Part shown: positions 9,656 through 21,047 of the stretch, one piece after another
How the letters are laid out: each line of letters opens with the position of its first letter
Position numbering within the stretch: the first letter of the stretch is position 1
DNA from: Diospyros lotus
Lineage: Eukaryota > Streptophyta > Magnoliopsida > Ericales > Ebenaceae
DNA length: 64,000 bases
Direction: 5' to 3'
NCBI RefSeq assembly: GCF_014633365.1
Contig: NC_068349.1
Span: 34,734,753 to 34,798,752 of the forward strand
The notes under the pieces: model-generated
The model's input: only the letters and a program-made list of their open reading frames with translations
Told to the model about the DNA's origin: nothing
Database searches by the model: none
Position numbers and translations under genes: made by a program

Positions 9656-11762
9656 TGACTGCACTCTCACCCTGCATTTAAAACACAAAACAAAACACAA
9701 TAAAAATTTTTTATTTTTTTTTATTTATTTAGGCGAGAGGTTTATACTCGTCAGTGTACGAGTGCAGTTGTAGTCCAAATTTAAATTTATACTTTCTGGA
9801 TAAGTCCAGGTCGTCCACTGAGAGATTTATTTATGGCAAAAGAAAAAGAATGTCACACACACACACACGCATTTAGAGGATGGATAACATGATTTTTTAT
9901 GATTTTTTTTAGATAACAAATACTAGAAAATAAAACAAGACAGAAGTTGAAATAAATACTGAACGTGAGAATATGAAATTGGATAGTACTTGAGTTAAGA
10001 CAATTTCAGTGCCAACCCGTTGATTCCCAAATTTAAGCATAAAAGATTAGCAACATTAATTTAATTTCAGATATGAGGGTTTGTTATTAAATGCAATTAA
10101 AGATAATGATAGCTCTAGTTTCAGCAATCCCCATACATGATATGCGGGATTCTAAGTTAAGAAACTACCATAAATTCAATTACAATTAATACACAAAACA
10201 ACTAAATTAATCATCCGGGTTTGGGTATGATAGCGTTTCCAGTTCTAGTAACTCTCATGCATGACATGAAAGCTCTAAGTTAGGCTTACGCTCCAATCCA
10301 AACCTAGTGATTTTTCAATAATCAAAACACACTCATATTGAAGTTTAAACTAATGTTACTCATTTAAAGCGTAACTTTATTTGGGAATCATTAGCGTTGG
10401 ACACTGTCCTTGCCTTAACCCAAGATTAGATTTAGCTACTCATCTCCATTAAATTAATTGACAGGAATTTAAATGACATAATTTAAATAACAGAATTTAA
10501 ATGACAGAATTTAAATGACAGGAATTAAAATAGAAGAAACTAACCGGCCATTTAGGCGGTAGATAATTAAAATACAAGAATTAAAATTGCAAGAATTTAA
10601 AGGCATAAACTAACCGTCCATTTAGGCGGTGAACAATTAAAATACAAGAATAAAAATTACAGAAATTTAAAGGCATAAACTAACCGTCCATTTAGGCGGT
10701 GAATAATAAAGTAATAATAAATGACATAAGAATTTAAAAGAAGAAAGAAATGAAGGTAGTAAGATCACAAGAGAAAATACTAAAGAAAATGAGAGAGAAC
10801 AAAAGCAATTCTCAAAGAGAGAATTCTAAGGAAATAACTAAACTTTGATTCAAGAATAATAATCACACTTACAAATGCAATCAAGTGAGCTATTTATAGG
10901 CCACAAGATGCAATACAAACCACACAATTTCAATTATTCAATTAGACATAATTATATCTAATGGGCACTCACACACTTAAAGTTAAATGGATTTTAGCTA
11001 TAATACACACCTAATATTAAATGGATTTTAGCTAAAATACATACCTAATAAAGCACTCATAAAGTTAAATGGATTTTAGCTATAATATCCACCTAATAGT
11101 TAAATGGATTTTAGCTAAAAAACATACCTAATAAAGCTCTCACATAAAAAATAAAAATAGATTTCTATAAATTGGTTTTTTAATCTTTATTAGGATTAAA
11201 AATAATCCTTGGGTCTTCTCCAAATAATATCTTCCATGGGTTGCTCAAATTGGGCCTTAATTCTTCATGGGCTTGAATTCTTCATGGATTTGAATTTTTC
11301 ATGGGCTTGATTTCTTCATGGATTTGATGTCTTCATGGACTTTAAATCTTCATGGGCTTGATTTCTTCATGGGTTTGATTTCTTCATGGATTTGATGTCT
11401 TCATGGACTTTAAATCTTCATGGGCTTGAATTCTTCATGCCTAAAAAAAAAATAATTTAATGTTATTAATAAATTATATATTATATATATGTATTACACA
11501 TGGCACACACATATATATATTAGATTATATTATATATATATATTACATGCATGCATATAATGATGTATATGTATTATATATAATTTTATATATTATTATT
11601 ATTATTATTAAATTTTACTTTAAAATTTCATTTCATTCATTTTTCAATTTAAACTTGCATATAACCATAAAATATATATTAATATCTAATTTAAACCATT
11701 TTTAAGATCAAAAGAAGGGTATAATTATAACAAAATTTTTACAAAATTAACCACTAATCAGG
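9656..11762 (-). repeat. 5' LTR of the gypsy element (2107 bp)
   Basis: The minus strand starts TGATTAGTGG and ends GTGCAGTCA, giving TGA...TCA termini next to the primer-binding site. It contains a TATA-like CCTATAAATA (10891-10900, minus strand) upstream of a presumed R/U5. There are three kinds of internal repeats: a 70-bp unit repeated three times with CCATTTAGGCGGT at 10548, 10618 and 10688; a TTAAATGGATTTTAGCT unit about four times (10983-11120); and a 17-18-bp TTCTTCATGGGCTTGA unit about ten times (11255-11440). An AT-rich microsatellite block lies at 11460-11690. The base run GGTAC just outside (11763-11767) would be the target duplication, but its partner is not visible. Confidence 0.8.
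10891..10900 (-). promoter_or_regulatory. TATA-like box in the gypsy 5' LTR
   Basis: CCTATAAATA on the minus strand, about 1.2 kb before the inner end of the LTR and upstream of gag. It is the best TATA match in this LTR, read in the direction of transcription of the element. Confidence 0.5.
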
Positions 11763-11915
11763 TACCCCAGTTTTGAAAAAGCCAGCTTCTACCCCTTCTA
11801 AAAGCTAGTAGAATCTATAAGTTAGAATTCTATAAGTTAAAACAAACACTACATCCCAACTTTTTTAAAGTTAGAAGCTAGAAGTTGCAGCTTTTAAGCT
11901 GCAACAAACAGGGCC
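11763..11915. mobile_element. Fragment of a hAT-like MITE
   Basis: Sequence with AAAAGCTAGTAG, TTAGAAGCTAGAAGTTGCAG and the terminal-type CAACAAACAGGGCC at its right end, the usual look of a small hAT-derived MITE terminus. The matching left terminus is missing, and the gypsy LTR abuts it. It may have been cut by that insertion. Confidence 0.35.
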
Positions 11916-12260
11916 ATTATATGTAGGTTTTCTTGAACTCTGAGACTGCTGTTAATACTTAATAGCTTGGCAGTTTATGCTCAGTGTTGTAAAGGATCTT
12001 TACTGTTGCAATTTTTTCGACCTTTTTCCTATCTAGGGCAGTTATGCAGTTATCCCCAATTCTCATCTAGTTGGAGTCTAGTGGATAAATCAGATTGAAA
12101 AGGTATGATGAAATGGGGGATGCGCATTGATTTTTTGTGTTCATATTTTATTAAAGGATCACATCAGAGATCTCAAGATGCTTCATAGAGAAGTGAGGAC
12201 AATTGGTTTGTCTATTATTGCCTTTCTTGGAACTCAACATGTTTAGCTTGTGGATGTGTT

Positions 12261-13896
12261 ACAACAACAACAATAACATATCCAGCCTTTATCCCACTAT
12301 GTGGGGTCGGCTACATGAATTCTAACCTTCTATGTATTTCTGTCTTTTGTCATATCTTCATTTAGGCCCACACACTTCATATCAAACTTTAATGTCTCTC
12401 CCAAAGTCTTATTGGGTCTGCCTCTACCTCTTTTTTTGACTAATTATTTCATTTCATCAACTCTCCTCATATGAACGTCTCTTGGTCTTCTTCTCACATG
12501 ACCAAACCATCTTAGTCTAGTCTCTCTCATCTTCTCCTCGATTGGCACTACTCTTACTTTATTACGAATAATCGCTGTTGATATTTAGGATTGTTAAACC
12601 GAAGCCAACCAAAGAGAACTCCCTTGCGAATTCAAAGAAACTCGCAGAAACAAAAACCGAACACAAGAACCAGCACAAACCAGCAATGAAACAGAAATAA
12701 AGAATGATAAAAAAACAAACCAGAAGAGACAAGATATACCCTAGTTCGGAATGCCTTTAGGCAAACCTACATCCAGCAATCAACACCCATTCCAAACAGC
12801 CTTTATTAGGATGACAAAGATCAGTACACCAAGCTTCTAAACACTCATCTATCTCCCCGAGTACAAGCACACATTCTCCCAAGAAATACACAAGACTAAA
12901 CTGCCTTTCTCTTTCTCAAGAACGGAAACTCCTCACTTGAACATAGACAAAACATAAACTCTTTCCTATCGGTCAATCGACTGCCTACCTCGCCCTCCTA
13001 TATATAGAAAAGTGGCTAGATTCCCAAGGAAACTAACTACTATGGAAAATTACAATTAGGCCCTCAAATTTACAAAGTAATTACACTTATATTTAAAAAC
13101 CCTAATTGATCTAAAACTTCCAACCGATAGATTTCAACATTACTGATCTTCTACCGCATCAAAACTCTAGGCAAACATCAACAACCTCATTTCTAATTTT
13201 ATATTTTCTTGTATGGCCGCACATTCATCTTAACATCCTCATCTCCGCTACACTCGTCTTTTGCTCATGCTGGTATTTGACTGCCCAACATTTTGAGCCG
13301 TATAACAAAACTGGTCTTAAAATTGTCCTGTAGAATTTTTCTTTCAGTTTTAATGGGATTTTACTATCACATAAGACCCTCGATGCATTTCTCCATTTTA
13401 GCCAACCTGCCTTAATTCTACGTGTGACATTCTCGTGAATTTCTCCATCTTTTTGAATCACTGATCCCAAATATCGAAAATGATTTTTTCTTTGTATGAT
13501 TTGATCTTTCAATTTTATTATAACATCCTCCCCTCTTGCATTCTTTCTAAATTTACATTCCATTATATTTTGTTTTCCTTCTACTTAATTTAAATCCTTT
13601 AGATTCTAAATTGTTTCTCCACAACTCAAGTTTAGTGTTCACTCCCTCTTTTATTTCATCCACCAACACTATGTCATCTGCAAATAGCATACACCATGGC
13701 ATCTCTGTCTAAATGTGTTTAGTGAGTTTATCCATTACTAAAGCAAATAAGTATGGACTTAGTGGATAACCTTGATGCAGTCCCATTGTAATTTTAAACG
13801 GTTTAGTATCCCTTCCTCATGTTTTGACCCTTGTTTATGCACCGTGATACATGTTCTTAAGGGCTTGTATATAGGCTATTCGGACTCCTTTCTTCT
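12261..13896 (-). mobile_element. 5'-truncated RTE-type LINE, interrupted by a solo LTR
   Basis: Minus-strand non-LTR retrotransposon. Its 3' end is the characteristic CATAGTGGGATAAAGGCTGG segment followed by TTG repeats (plus strand ACAACAACAA at 12261). Coding remnants on the minus strand match the C-terminal part of RTE reverse transcriptase (residues reading FRYLGSVIQKDG, KLKEKFYRTILRPVLLYG), and further upstream the region of the catalytic box. Several stops and frameshifts make it inactive. A 608-bp LTR splits it. A second, longer copy of the same family lies at 35383-37665. Confidence 0.85.
12576..13183 (-). mobile_element. Solo LTR, copia type, inserted in the LINE
   Basis: Starts TGTTGATATTTAGG and ends GCAAACATCAACA, so the 13-bp ends are nearly inverted (TGTTGAT...ATCAACA). 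The second LINE copy is continuous across this point, which defines the insertion. Flanking pentamers ATCGC (12571-12575) and ACCTC (13184-13188) would be a decayed 5-bp target duplication. A TATATATAGG box on the minus strand near 13005 suggests minus orientation. No internal region is present, so it is a solo LTR left after recombination. Confidence 0.75.
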
Positions 13897-14784
13897 CCCC
13901 AGACTTTGGTCTTAGTTTTGCTCGTGAAAAGTTTGAGAAACTTTTTTTTTTTTTGCTGGAAAAAAGTTTGAGAATTGATTTTTGGCTTTTGGTGGTTTGG
14001 AGATTAGTACTATGAGGTGATGAAATTTTGTTCAACATTCATGGTGACTCTTTTATCCAAGGCCCTTTATTCATTGTGAATGTTGTTATTTTTCGGCTTT
14101 GAAGGCCATGAGTCTCATGTTGTTTGTAGCAAGTTACGTACTTGTTAAATTTATAGTCAAGATTTGTTTATTATGACACCCATATTTTGGATATTGTAGA
14201 GGCTTTTCAAATGCTTGCTGAATAAAATTAGCAAAAAAACTTTCTGTATAAAGACTGTTGCTTCTTTATTGGTATTTTTTTATTTGTGCATGGGCGGTTT
14301 GACTCCTGGGTACCTTTCTCTTGAAATTTGAATTTCTTCCTCTAGCTTGCTATTAAAATTTTATAAGCCCCCCCCAAAAAAAAAAAAGAGATCCTGGCCC
14401 CACTGACCACCACTGGTCTGATTTGATGGGATAGCTGCACTCTTTATGAGTTGCATGGCAAGTGAATGGTTGCACTAATTTCACAGTTCGCAGTTAGTTA
14501 AATTCTTTGCATCTGTATGTGACAGGATTTTTTTTAAATTGTTTTGCAGTCTATATGTCAGCATTTAAGAAGGCTGAATCTTAGCCAACTACACCTAGAG
14601 GGGTTAAGGCTTGTGATTGTTGTTGTTGTTGTTATATGGTTGATTCTATTATACTAAAAAGCAAGTATTGAATTTGATTAAAAATAGACTGCCAGTAATT
14701 TCCTTCTGAAAGCAGTCTTTTGGAGATGTGCTTTAAACATTTTTGCTGCTGAAGTTTGATTTTGGAAATATTCATGATTTTTAG
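13897..14784. other. Non-coding stretch before the first visible CSN7 exon
   Basis: No exon recognised. It probably belongs to a CSN7 intron. The only element seen is a short tail near 14570-14637: CACCTAGAGGGGTTAAGGC followed by GTT repeats, typical of the 3' end of a plant RTE-like LINE or SINE in plus orientation. A C run (14370-14377) followed by an A run (14378-14388) is also present. Confidence 0.45.
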
Positions 14785-14873
14785 GTAATGCTGGTCGCCT
14801 TCCGCGTTTGGTGCCTGACCAAATTCTCAAGCTTAAGCAACTTACTGTGCTTACACTGGCTGAGACAAACAAG
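14785..14873 (+). CDS. CSN7: CSN7 exon, first visible
   Basis: Acceptor TTTTTAG, donor AAG|GTAGTG. Two bases complete a codon begun in a missing upstream exon, then 29 codons encode the NAGRLPRLVPDQ to AETNK part of the PCI domain. Confidence 0.9.
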
Positions 14874-17800
14874 GTAGTGCACTGATTAGCAGCTGATGGT
14901 TGTTTATTTATAGTATATTGCTTCACTGATGAGTAATTTTATTTGCTTCAGTGCTTGAGCAACAGAAGGCAGAACTTTAAACCTTTTTTTTTTCCCTATA
15001 AGCATGTGTATTTCTTTGCAATTTATTCAACATTTTGCAGGAGAAAAGGCAGTGATTTAGCCTGTCTACCAGTAGAGAAATCAAATTATATTGCATGTAT
15101 TATCAAAATAGCAGGCTACTCATACATTTGAAACTCAGCCGGTATTTCCATATTACATTATCAGAAATAAGCATCCCCATCAATACATGTATATATTTTT
15201 TATATTTTTTTGCTTCAATCAACTTGATTTTTTTTAACTTCCTTTTTGTGTGATCAAAACTATGTTGTCTTACTGAGCTAAAAAACAAAACTCTATTGTC
15301 TTTGCCTTTAAGAAATTAGAGCATTCCATATTTATATTGTTGTCTTGGTTTTGTTATTCTCCCATGACCATCAAACCATCTTGTAGGAGACAATTCAGAA
15401 GTTTCTTTTACCATGCGTCTCTGCTTTAGATATTTTTTTGATGTTCTTGTCCTGCAATCTTTTGATCATTTTTCAGGTTTTGCCATATGATGTACTGATG
15501 CAGGAGCTGGATGTTACAAATGTACGTGAACTTGAAGATTTTCTTATCAATGAGTGCATGTATGTGGTAGGTAATCCATTTCTGCTTCCTCATCATTCAA
15601 CTTGCTGTTCTTGAGGTGGACTACAGAATTCTGCTTGATTCTCAGTGAAGCAGGGAAGGATAGCTGGACTTTCTCTCTCTCCTTCTACTATCAAATTTAA
15701 TTTGGGTTTTTAACTGTGACAACACACCAAGTCTTAATCAGACTCGGTGATTTCATCTACATAGATTATAACTTGCGAACCATTTTCATCTATGATTTGT
15801 CTAGAATCTATGATGAAAATATCTGAGGGATTTTATGCTGGTTGTTGCTACTTAATACAACCTTCCTTCTTTATCTAGGTATGGGACCACCAACTGTGGT
15901 AAGGTTTAATACCTTCAACACTATGTGTTAAGGGGATTTCTCAATCCACGGATGGAGTAAGGGTTTTAAACTGTGGCATGAAAATAATTTTTTTATTAGT
16001 TTAGTGACAACTAAGTTTTTTCTGTAATGATATTTGAAATAAATTTCCTATGATGCTCATGCAAGTTACCTCTTTTTCCATGTCTAGGGATAGCTTCTAT
16101 ATTGATATCCTCCTACTCTGATCCTCTACCCCTAGCCACAAACATGAAACAACAGAGAAGAAAACTTAATGCAAGATTGAAGTAAAAATGTATTGGCTTT
16201 GACATTGTCTGCATGTTTCTTTTTCGTTTTTTCTTATTTGTAGGGCATAGTTAGAGGGAAGCTTGATCAGTTGCGAAGATGCCTGGAGGTTTGTTACTTA
16301 CTGTGTTCAATTGAGTTTTTTATTTAGGGGTAAATTACACCCAACACCCCTGAGGTTTGGCAAAAAGGCAGAAACTATCCCCATGTTTCGGAAATGATAG
16401 GGACCTCTCCGGTTGTTAAATAACCCCTGACTTTTTAATCTTTCTCTCTCTCTGTGTGGAAACACCATGGCTGAACCTCATGGTGGGTTCAGCAATGGTG
16501 ATTCCAGCGAGGGAGGGGAGGGAGGGGTTTTGGTCACTTTTGATTTTTGAAATTGTAATGATGGTAAAGTAACAGCAAGGGGGAAAGTGTAGCAAGTTTA
16601 ATAAAGTTGAGAGAAGTCTGTCTTTTATGAGAGGACAGGGTGCTGGGTGTAATTTACCCTTTTATTTAGTTATATTAATATTTTTGGCAGTTGTACTTTA
16701 TATAAGCCATGCAATGATGCAACTGGTACTTAATTTGGTTGCTGGTTGATGTAGGTTCAATTTGCCGTGGGCAGGGATTTGAGACCTGGACAACTAGGGA
16801 GCATGATACAAACATTATCCAAATGGTAATATTTCTTGTTTAGCATATTTAATACTTTGCCCACACATTGGCTGGAAATTTGGTTAATGTTTGCAAAATC
16901 ATTTTTATGTAATACATATTTAGCTATCAGAATAAATTATGTTCATTATGAAGATAAGTCTAACTAAACGGCAACCTGGATGTTAATATCTTGATACTAT
17001 ATCAAATCTCAGTTAGTGAGCAAATTATATTGTGTATCATTGATGCAAGCTATTGTCTCTATAGTTCTAATCCCATTTATTGAGAAATAAATCATATGCA
17101 AATTGGTGTATGAGGAGTTAGTTACATAACCAAGCATCCAATATATGTCAAATTCAACAATAGTCGATTGAACACAGGAAACATTTATTTGAGTGAAGAC
17201 ATCATATTGAAAGGGTTCCAACAGACTATTATCTATCTAGAGAAAAGATGATCAAGAAAAAGAGATATTATGTATCCTTAAAAATATTGTAGGTGTGAAG
17301 AGAAAAAGCAAGATAATTGAGAGGAAGGATGTAGAGGGGATAACAACTGCCCGCTGTCCACTAAAAAAGTGGAATTTTTGTATTAGTTCAAGAAGCCTTG
17401 AATTCGTTGAATTCCTAGGTCCCGAATCCAATGTGCAGTAAACCAATTGGTCCCGCCCCAACTCTAACCTAGAAGTTGGCCCCTCCCTTTTTCTTTTCTT
17501 ATAAGAAAAAGACCTTCACTTCCTAACACAGGGAAACAAAGCCCTTTTATGATTGATATTAGATTTTTGTTGGAATTAAGGGAATGAACTTGCAAGGTCA
17601 AGCCCTCAAGCCCTTAATAAGAACAATATTCTAATGCATAGAATTTATGGTGAGGACCCTCATATTTCTGACAGATGGGCACAACATTAATAGCGTAGTG
17701 ATTGATATTACATTCACAATGCTTAAAAGCTAAGATCTCTCCAGATCCAAGATGTGATCTGTCATTCCCACTCCCAATTCACTAACTAATATCGCTTGAG

Positions 17801-20800
17801 AAATAGATGATAATAAAGAAAATCTAGTCATACAAAAATTAGTAATATAAATTAATCATGATGCAAATAAGTCATTAATTTGATATTTATGTTTCACCAT
17901 CACCAATACTGTTTCAGACAAATCCATATGTAAGATTCATTAAGGCATGGGCAAATTTGGTGGTTTTATAGAAATGGTTAACAACGAAATCATCTCATGT
18001 ACCATTGTAAGTTGCAAACCTAATAATGATCAAACAATTTTAACATTATTTTTGTGAATGTTAGAGAGACCTAACAGTTGTTTGCTTTCCTTTCCAGTTC
18101 TAAATCTGAAAAATTTTGGCCTGTCGTTTGTTAGGTGCATCTGCTAACTAATAATTTGCTGTGAGTTAAAACCAAAATTCCATTTAGAAAGGGTCTATGT
18201 TATACTTAACTTATTAATGAATTTTGATTAAAATTAGAGAAAGGTATCTAATGTTAATTTTTACTATTTTTATATGTTCTTATATTTTACCCCCTCCCTG
18301 ACGAGAAAGAAGCTGCTAATTTCTCTGGGTGAATGTTTCTATGACAAGTTACTGAGGCAAACTGGGTACCAAATGCTTACTGTATATTAGCTGAAATTCA
18401 GATTACAATGATAGATTGGTATATTTAGAACTTGATAATTGACTTGCTGGGAATTGAGCCAATAACCTCATCCATTTTCTCACTTACCAAAAGGGGGAAA
18501 AAAACTTGTGTACCTTTTCCTTTTATTTTCTCAGGTTTTATTCATGGATAGGCAGTTATTTACACAGCTATCCAAACTTATTTAATGTGATAGGAGTTCC
18601 TGGCTTATTTATTACAAAATGTTGGGGCATGCTAAATAAGTTAAGATGTTGTCTTAAGACAACCTTGAGTGGTCCTTTTATTTTTTATTTTCAATGTTGG
18701 ACTTCTTGAAGCTTATTTGAACATATTATGTTTATTATGCCGTTACATCTAGTTCTCACTACAACCAAAAACATAGGTTGAGTACATCAGACAATCTTCT
18801 TTTCTCAATTCAAGAGAAGATAAAATGGGCAGATACTATGAGTGAGTTGGATAAGAAACACAGAAAGGAAGTTGAAGAAAGGATTGAAGAAGTAAAGAAG
18901 TCACTTTCCCTCAAGGTCAGTAACGGTATTAGATTTCTCTTGTGGTTTTATATGCTTGGGCTGCAACTTTATATTATGTTTATTGGAGCATTCTGAGGCA
19001 TTCAAAGTTCATCAATTCAAGTTTTTGTTTATTAGAGCCTTCTGATGTATCCAAATTGCATCAGTTCAAGTTAAAAGCAAAACAGAAAGTAGTCATAAGG
19101 GAAAGCAGCAGTACTGAGTGACGTAGCATGGAGATTGGAGCTTAGTGAAACTTTCTTTCGACACATGGTGGCCAAGCATGTTGGTTTATTCTTTTGGTAC
19201 ACGATATGAAACAGCATTGTGAGGAAAGAGGAGGAACTAAGGAAAAGTAGGACAGAATAGAGGGAGCGCAGAATTTACAAGAATGTGCAGGACATGTGTT
19301 TCTATTTGCTTTTTTATGATAACACAAGGAGACAAAATTCCTTTCTCTCTACCTTCAGGGAAGTAAGGTTGCCTCTTCTAACCTCTCTCTGTGTTTCCGT
19401 CCTTTTGATGTAATTCAACGCCTTTACATGCATTCAGCTACCATATTTGATAGCCACTCCCAAGTCCCTAAGGGTTGAGGAATCCCATGCACTCAACAAC
19501 CATGTCTGATCATCACCTTCATGATTTAGGGAATAATACTGATGGTGACAGGTCCTTCTATGTGCATGGTTTACATCTTCCTTTTCTTTTGCTTCTACCT
19601 GATAGCCATTTAACTATACCTGGCCATATTCTTACTGCTGTGATCACCTGCTCTCAAATGTCCATGGATATTAGTGACACAAATTTCAGGAAATTGTTGA
19701 GGGCGAGAGGGGGAGAGAGATTGGGGAAGAAATGAAGTTATATCTTCCATTAAGCAGGAAAGTTAAAATACTCTTACGCTTCTCTTTTCTGAGGGAAAGT
19801 AAATGAAGAGTCGGCATCTTTCTTGCTGCATTCTTGTACATGATAACAGAATATATTTACATATGTATAGATGGATGTGGTCACATGTTTTCTTGTGACC
19901 TTCCATAACAGAAAGAAAAAGGAAAAAAAAAAAAAGATGTCTTTCCATCTGATGTGCATACAACTCCTTGCCTGCTTGCTTGCTTGCGTGCATGCTCAGG
20001 GAAGGCAAATAGACAAGGTGGCAGTGTGTTTTGGGCCTGATATCTGCATTTTTTAATTTTAGTTAAAAGCAGCAAGTTTGTCAGAAGTACCAACTCTTAT
20101 ATCAGAACCTTCTTCATCATCATCATCTTGTTTTTTCTCAAGTAGTTTCAATAGTTTCTGATTTTCCAAAAGGAAATTAAAAATGAGTCGTAATTGAATT
20201 GCTTCAATATGTTGGTCGATGTGGCTTACTTACGTCGTGGCAGAAGTTACACACTGTAAGCAGGCCGACATTGAGTTCCGAGGGCATGAGGAGATCTATT
20301 CTGGACCTGATGGAGTGATGGACTATGAGGAAGACCGAAGTCGACCCAAGAGGTAATTTCCTTTAAGTAGTGGAGTTTTTAAGCTTTAGCCAATAGTTTG
20401 ATCATTACGTGTTAAATGAAGATTCCTGGGGATTCAATTCTGAACAGAAAACCTTTGCTTTGCCCATTGGGTTTCAAATAAGAAATCTTTCATAAATATT
20501 TCCTAGAAACTAAATATTAAAGAATTGTTCAATTAATATTTTAGCCATTGATTTGGTTACCCATCAACTTTCTTCGACCTCCTGAGGATATGCTCCTAAA
20601 ATGCTGGCCACTAACATGTGGCCACCCAATGTTGGCCTGCAAATGCTATTCATGGAACATGACTTGACAAAACCAGTAATTTGATTGCTCTGGTACCCAT
20701 ACTTACCTTCATTTATTTATGGGGATGCCCAAATTGTATGATATTTATTTTCCAAATTGATTGCACAGTCAAGTACAAAAATATAGATTAGCATAAACTC

Positions 20801-21047
20801 ATACGTACATATGAGGGAAAAAGTTTAGTATAAAATTGAATCAAAACGGATGGAAGCTAAGTAAGTTACCCCAGAGGGAAAGGCTGTCGTGTCGAGTCGA
20901 GTGTTTCAAGTCAGAGCCGCATGCCAAAAAAGGAAACATATTCCCTGCAATCTAAATCTTTTCATCTACATTTGATGTGCTGCTTTTTTGATATCTGATG
21001 AAGTTTTGAACTTGCAAAACTGCAGGAGGCGGCATCCGATAGGTTGA
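14785..21047 (+). CDS. CSN7: COP9 signalosome complex subunit 7, 3' seven exons (5' exons absent)
   Basis: CSN7 is a PCI-domain subunit of the eight-protein COP9 signalosome, which removes NEDD8/RUB from cullin-RING ligases in the nucleus. It is needed for repression of photomorphogenesis. Seven exons can be joined in phase by GT-AG introns: 14785-14873, 15477-15566, 16244-16288, 16755-16825, 18777-18915, 20264-20352 and 21026-21047. They encode 180 residues plus a stop. Text such as LVPDQILKLKQLTVL, ELEDFLINECMYV, GRDLRPGQLG and MDYEEDRSRPKRRRHPIG is diagnostic. Plant CSN7 is about 260 residues, so roughly 80 N-terminal residues are missing. Their codons are not found between 11763 and 14784 and are probably left of the window, beyond the gypsy insertion. 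Whether the gene is still expressed cannot be told. No stop or frameshift is seen in the visible exons. Confidence 0.92.
15477..15566 (+). CDS. CSN7: CSN7 exon, VLPYDVL to NECMYV
   Basis: Thirty codons in phase 0. Acceptor TTTTCAG. Donor is GTG|GTAGGT rather than the nearby GTAATC, because only this choice keeps the frame into the next exon. Confidence 0.9.
16244..16288 (+). CDS. CSN7: CSN7 exon, GIVRGKLDQLRRCLE
   Basis: Fifteen codons in phase 0, acceptor TTTGTAG, donor GAG|GTTTGT. Confidence 0.9.
16328..16659. mobile_element. Mutator-like MITE in a CSN7 intron
   Basis: 332-bp element with terminal inverted repeats GGGTAAATTACACCCAACAC and, at the other end, the complement of GGGTAAATTACACCCAGCAC. 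It is flanked by a perfect 10-bp duplication TTTTATTTAG (16318-16327 and 16660-16669), the size expected for Mutator-type insertion. Confidence 0.85.
16755..16825 (+). CDS. CSN7: CSN7 exon, VQFAVGRDLRPGQLG
   Basis: Twenty-three codons plus two bases of a Trp codon, acceptor GATGTAG, donor ATG|GTAATA. Confidence 0.9.
16826..18776. other. CSN7: CSN7 intron of 1.95 kb
   Basis: No gene or clear element. Low-complexity AT-rich sequence, and short ORFs without recognisable similarity. Confidence 0.5.
18777..18915 (+). CDS. CSN7: CSN7 exon, C-terminal helix
   Basis: Completes the Trp codon and adds 46 codons (STSDNLLFSIQEKIKWAD onward, with the charged HRKEVEERIEEVKKSLSLK helix). Acceptor ACATAG, donor AAG|GTCAGT. 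Confidence 0.9.
18916..20263. other. CSN7: CSN7 intron of 1.35 kb
   Basis: No exon or mobile element recognised. It includes an imperfect tandem duplication of about 45 bp (18978-19022 and 19028-19071, both containing a CATCARTTCAAG core) and an A run at 19922-19935. Confidence 0.5.
20264..20352 (+). CDS. CSN7: CSN7 exon, acidic tail region
   Basis: Acceptor AAGCAG, donor AG|GTAATT. Encodes ADIEFRGHEEIYSG to DYEEDRSRPK. Confidence 0.9.
21026..21047 (+). CDS. CSN7: CSN7 last coding exon
   Basis: Acceptor CTGCAG. Completes an Arg codon, adds RRHPIG and a TGA. About 350 bp of likely 3' UTR follows, with an AATAAA-like motif near 21393. Confidence 0.88.

Larger units (their letters stand above)
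1..11762 (-). mobile_element. Tat/Athila-type Ty3/gypsy LTR retrotransposon, 3' end outside window
   Basis: A minus-strand LTR retrotransposon running off the left edge. Seen: a 2.1-kb 5' LTR with TG...CA ends, a primer-binding site that reads as the complement of the tRNA-Asp 3' end five bases inside the LTR, a long gag-pol frame, and a post-pol spacer with the motif AAGTTGGGGGGT that often follows pol in this lineage. Two further ORFs lie downstream of pol on the same strand. No sequence resembling the 5' LTR is found between base 1 and 4044, so either the 3' LTR lies outside the window or the element is 3'-truncated. The assignment to Tat/Athila rests on the tRNA-Asp primer site, the long LTR and the gag-pol style. 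The continuation left of pol as element interior is inference. Confidence 0.8.

Noticed and set aside
13225..13563. Possible host gene encoding 112 residues on the minus strand
   Set aside because: The text FRYLGSVIQKDG and KLKEKFYRTILRP is the C-terminal part of an RTE LINE reverse transcriptase.
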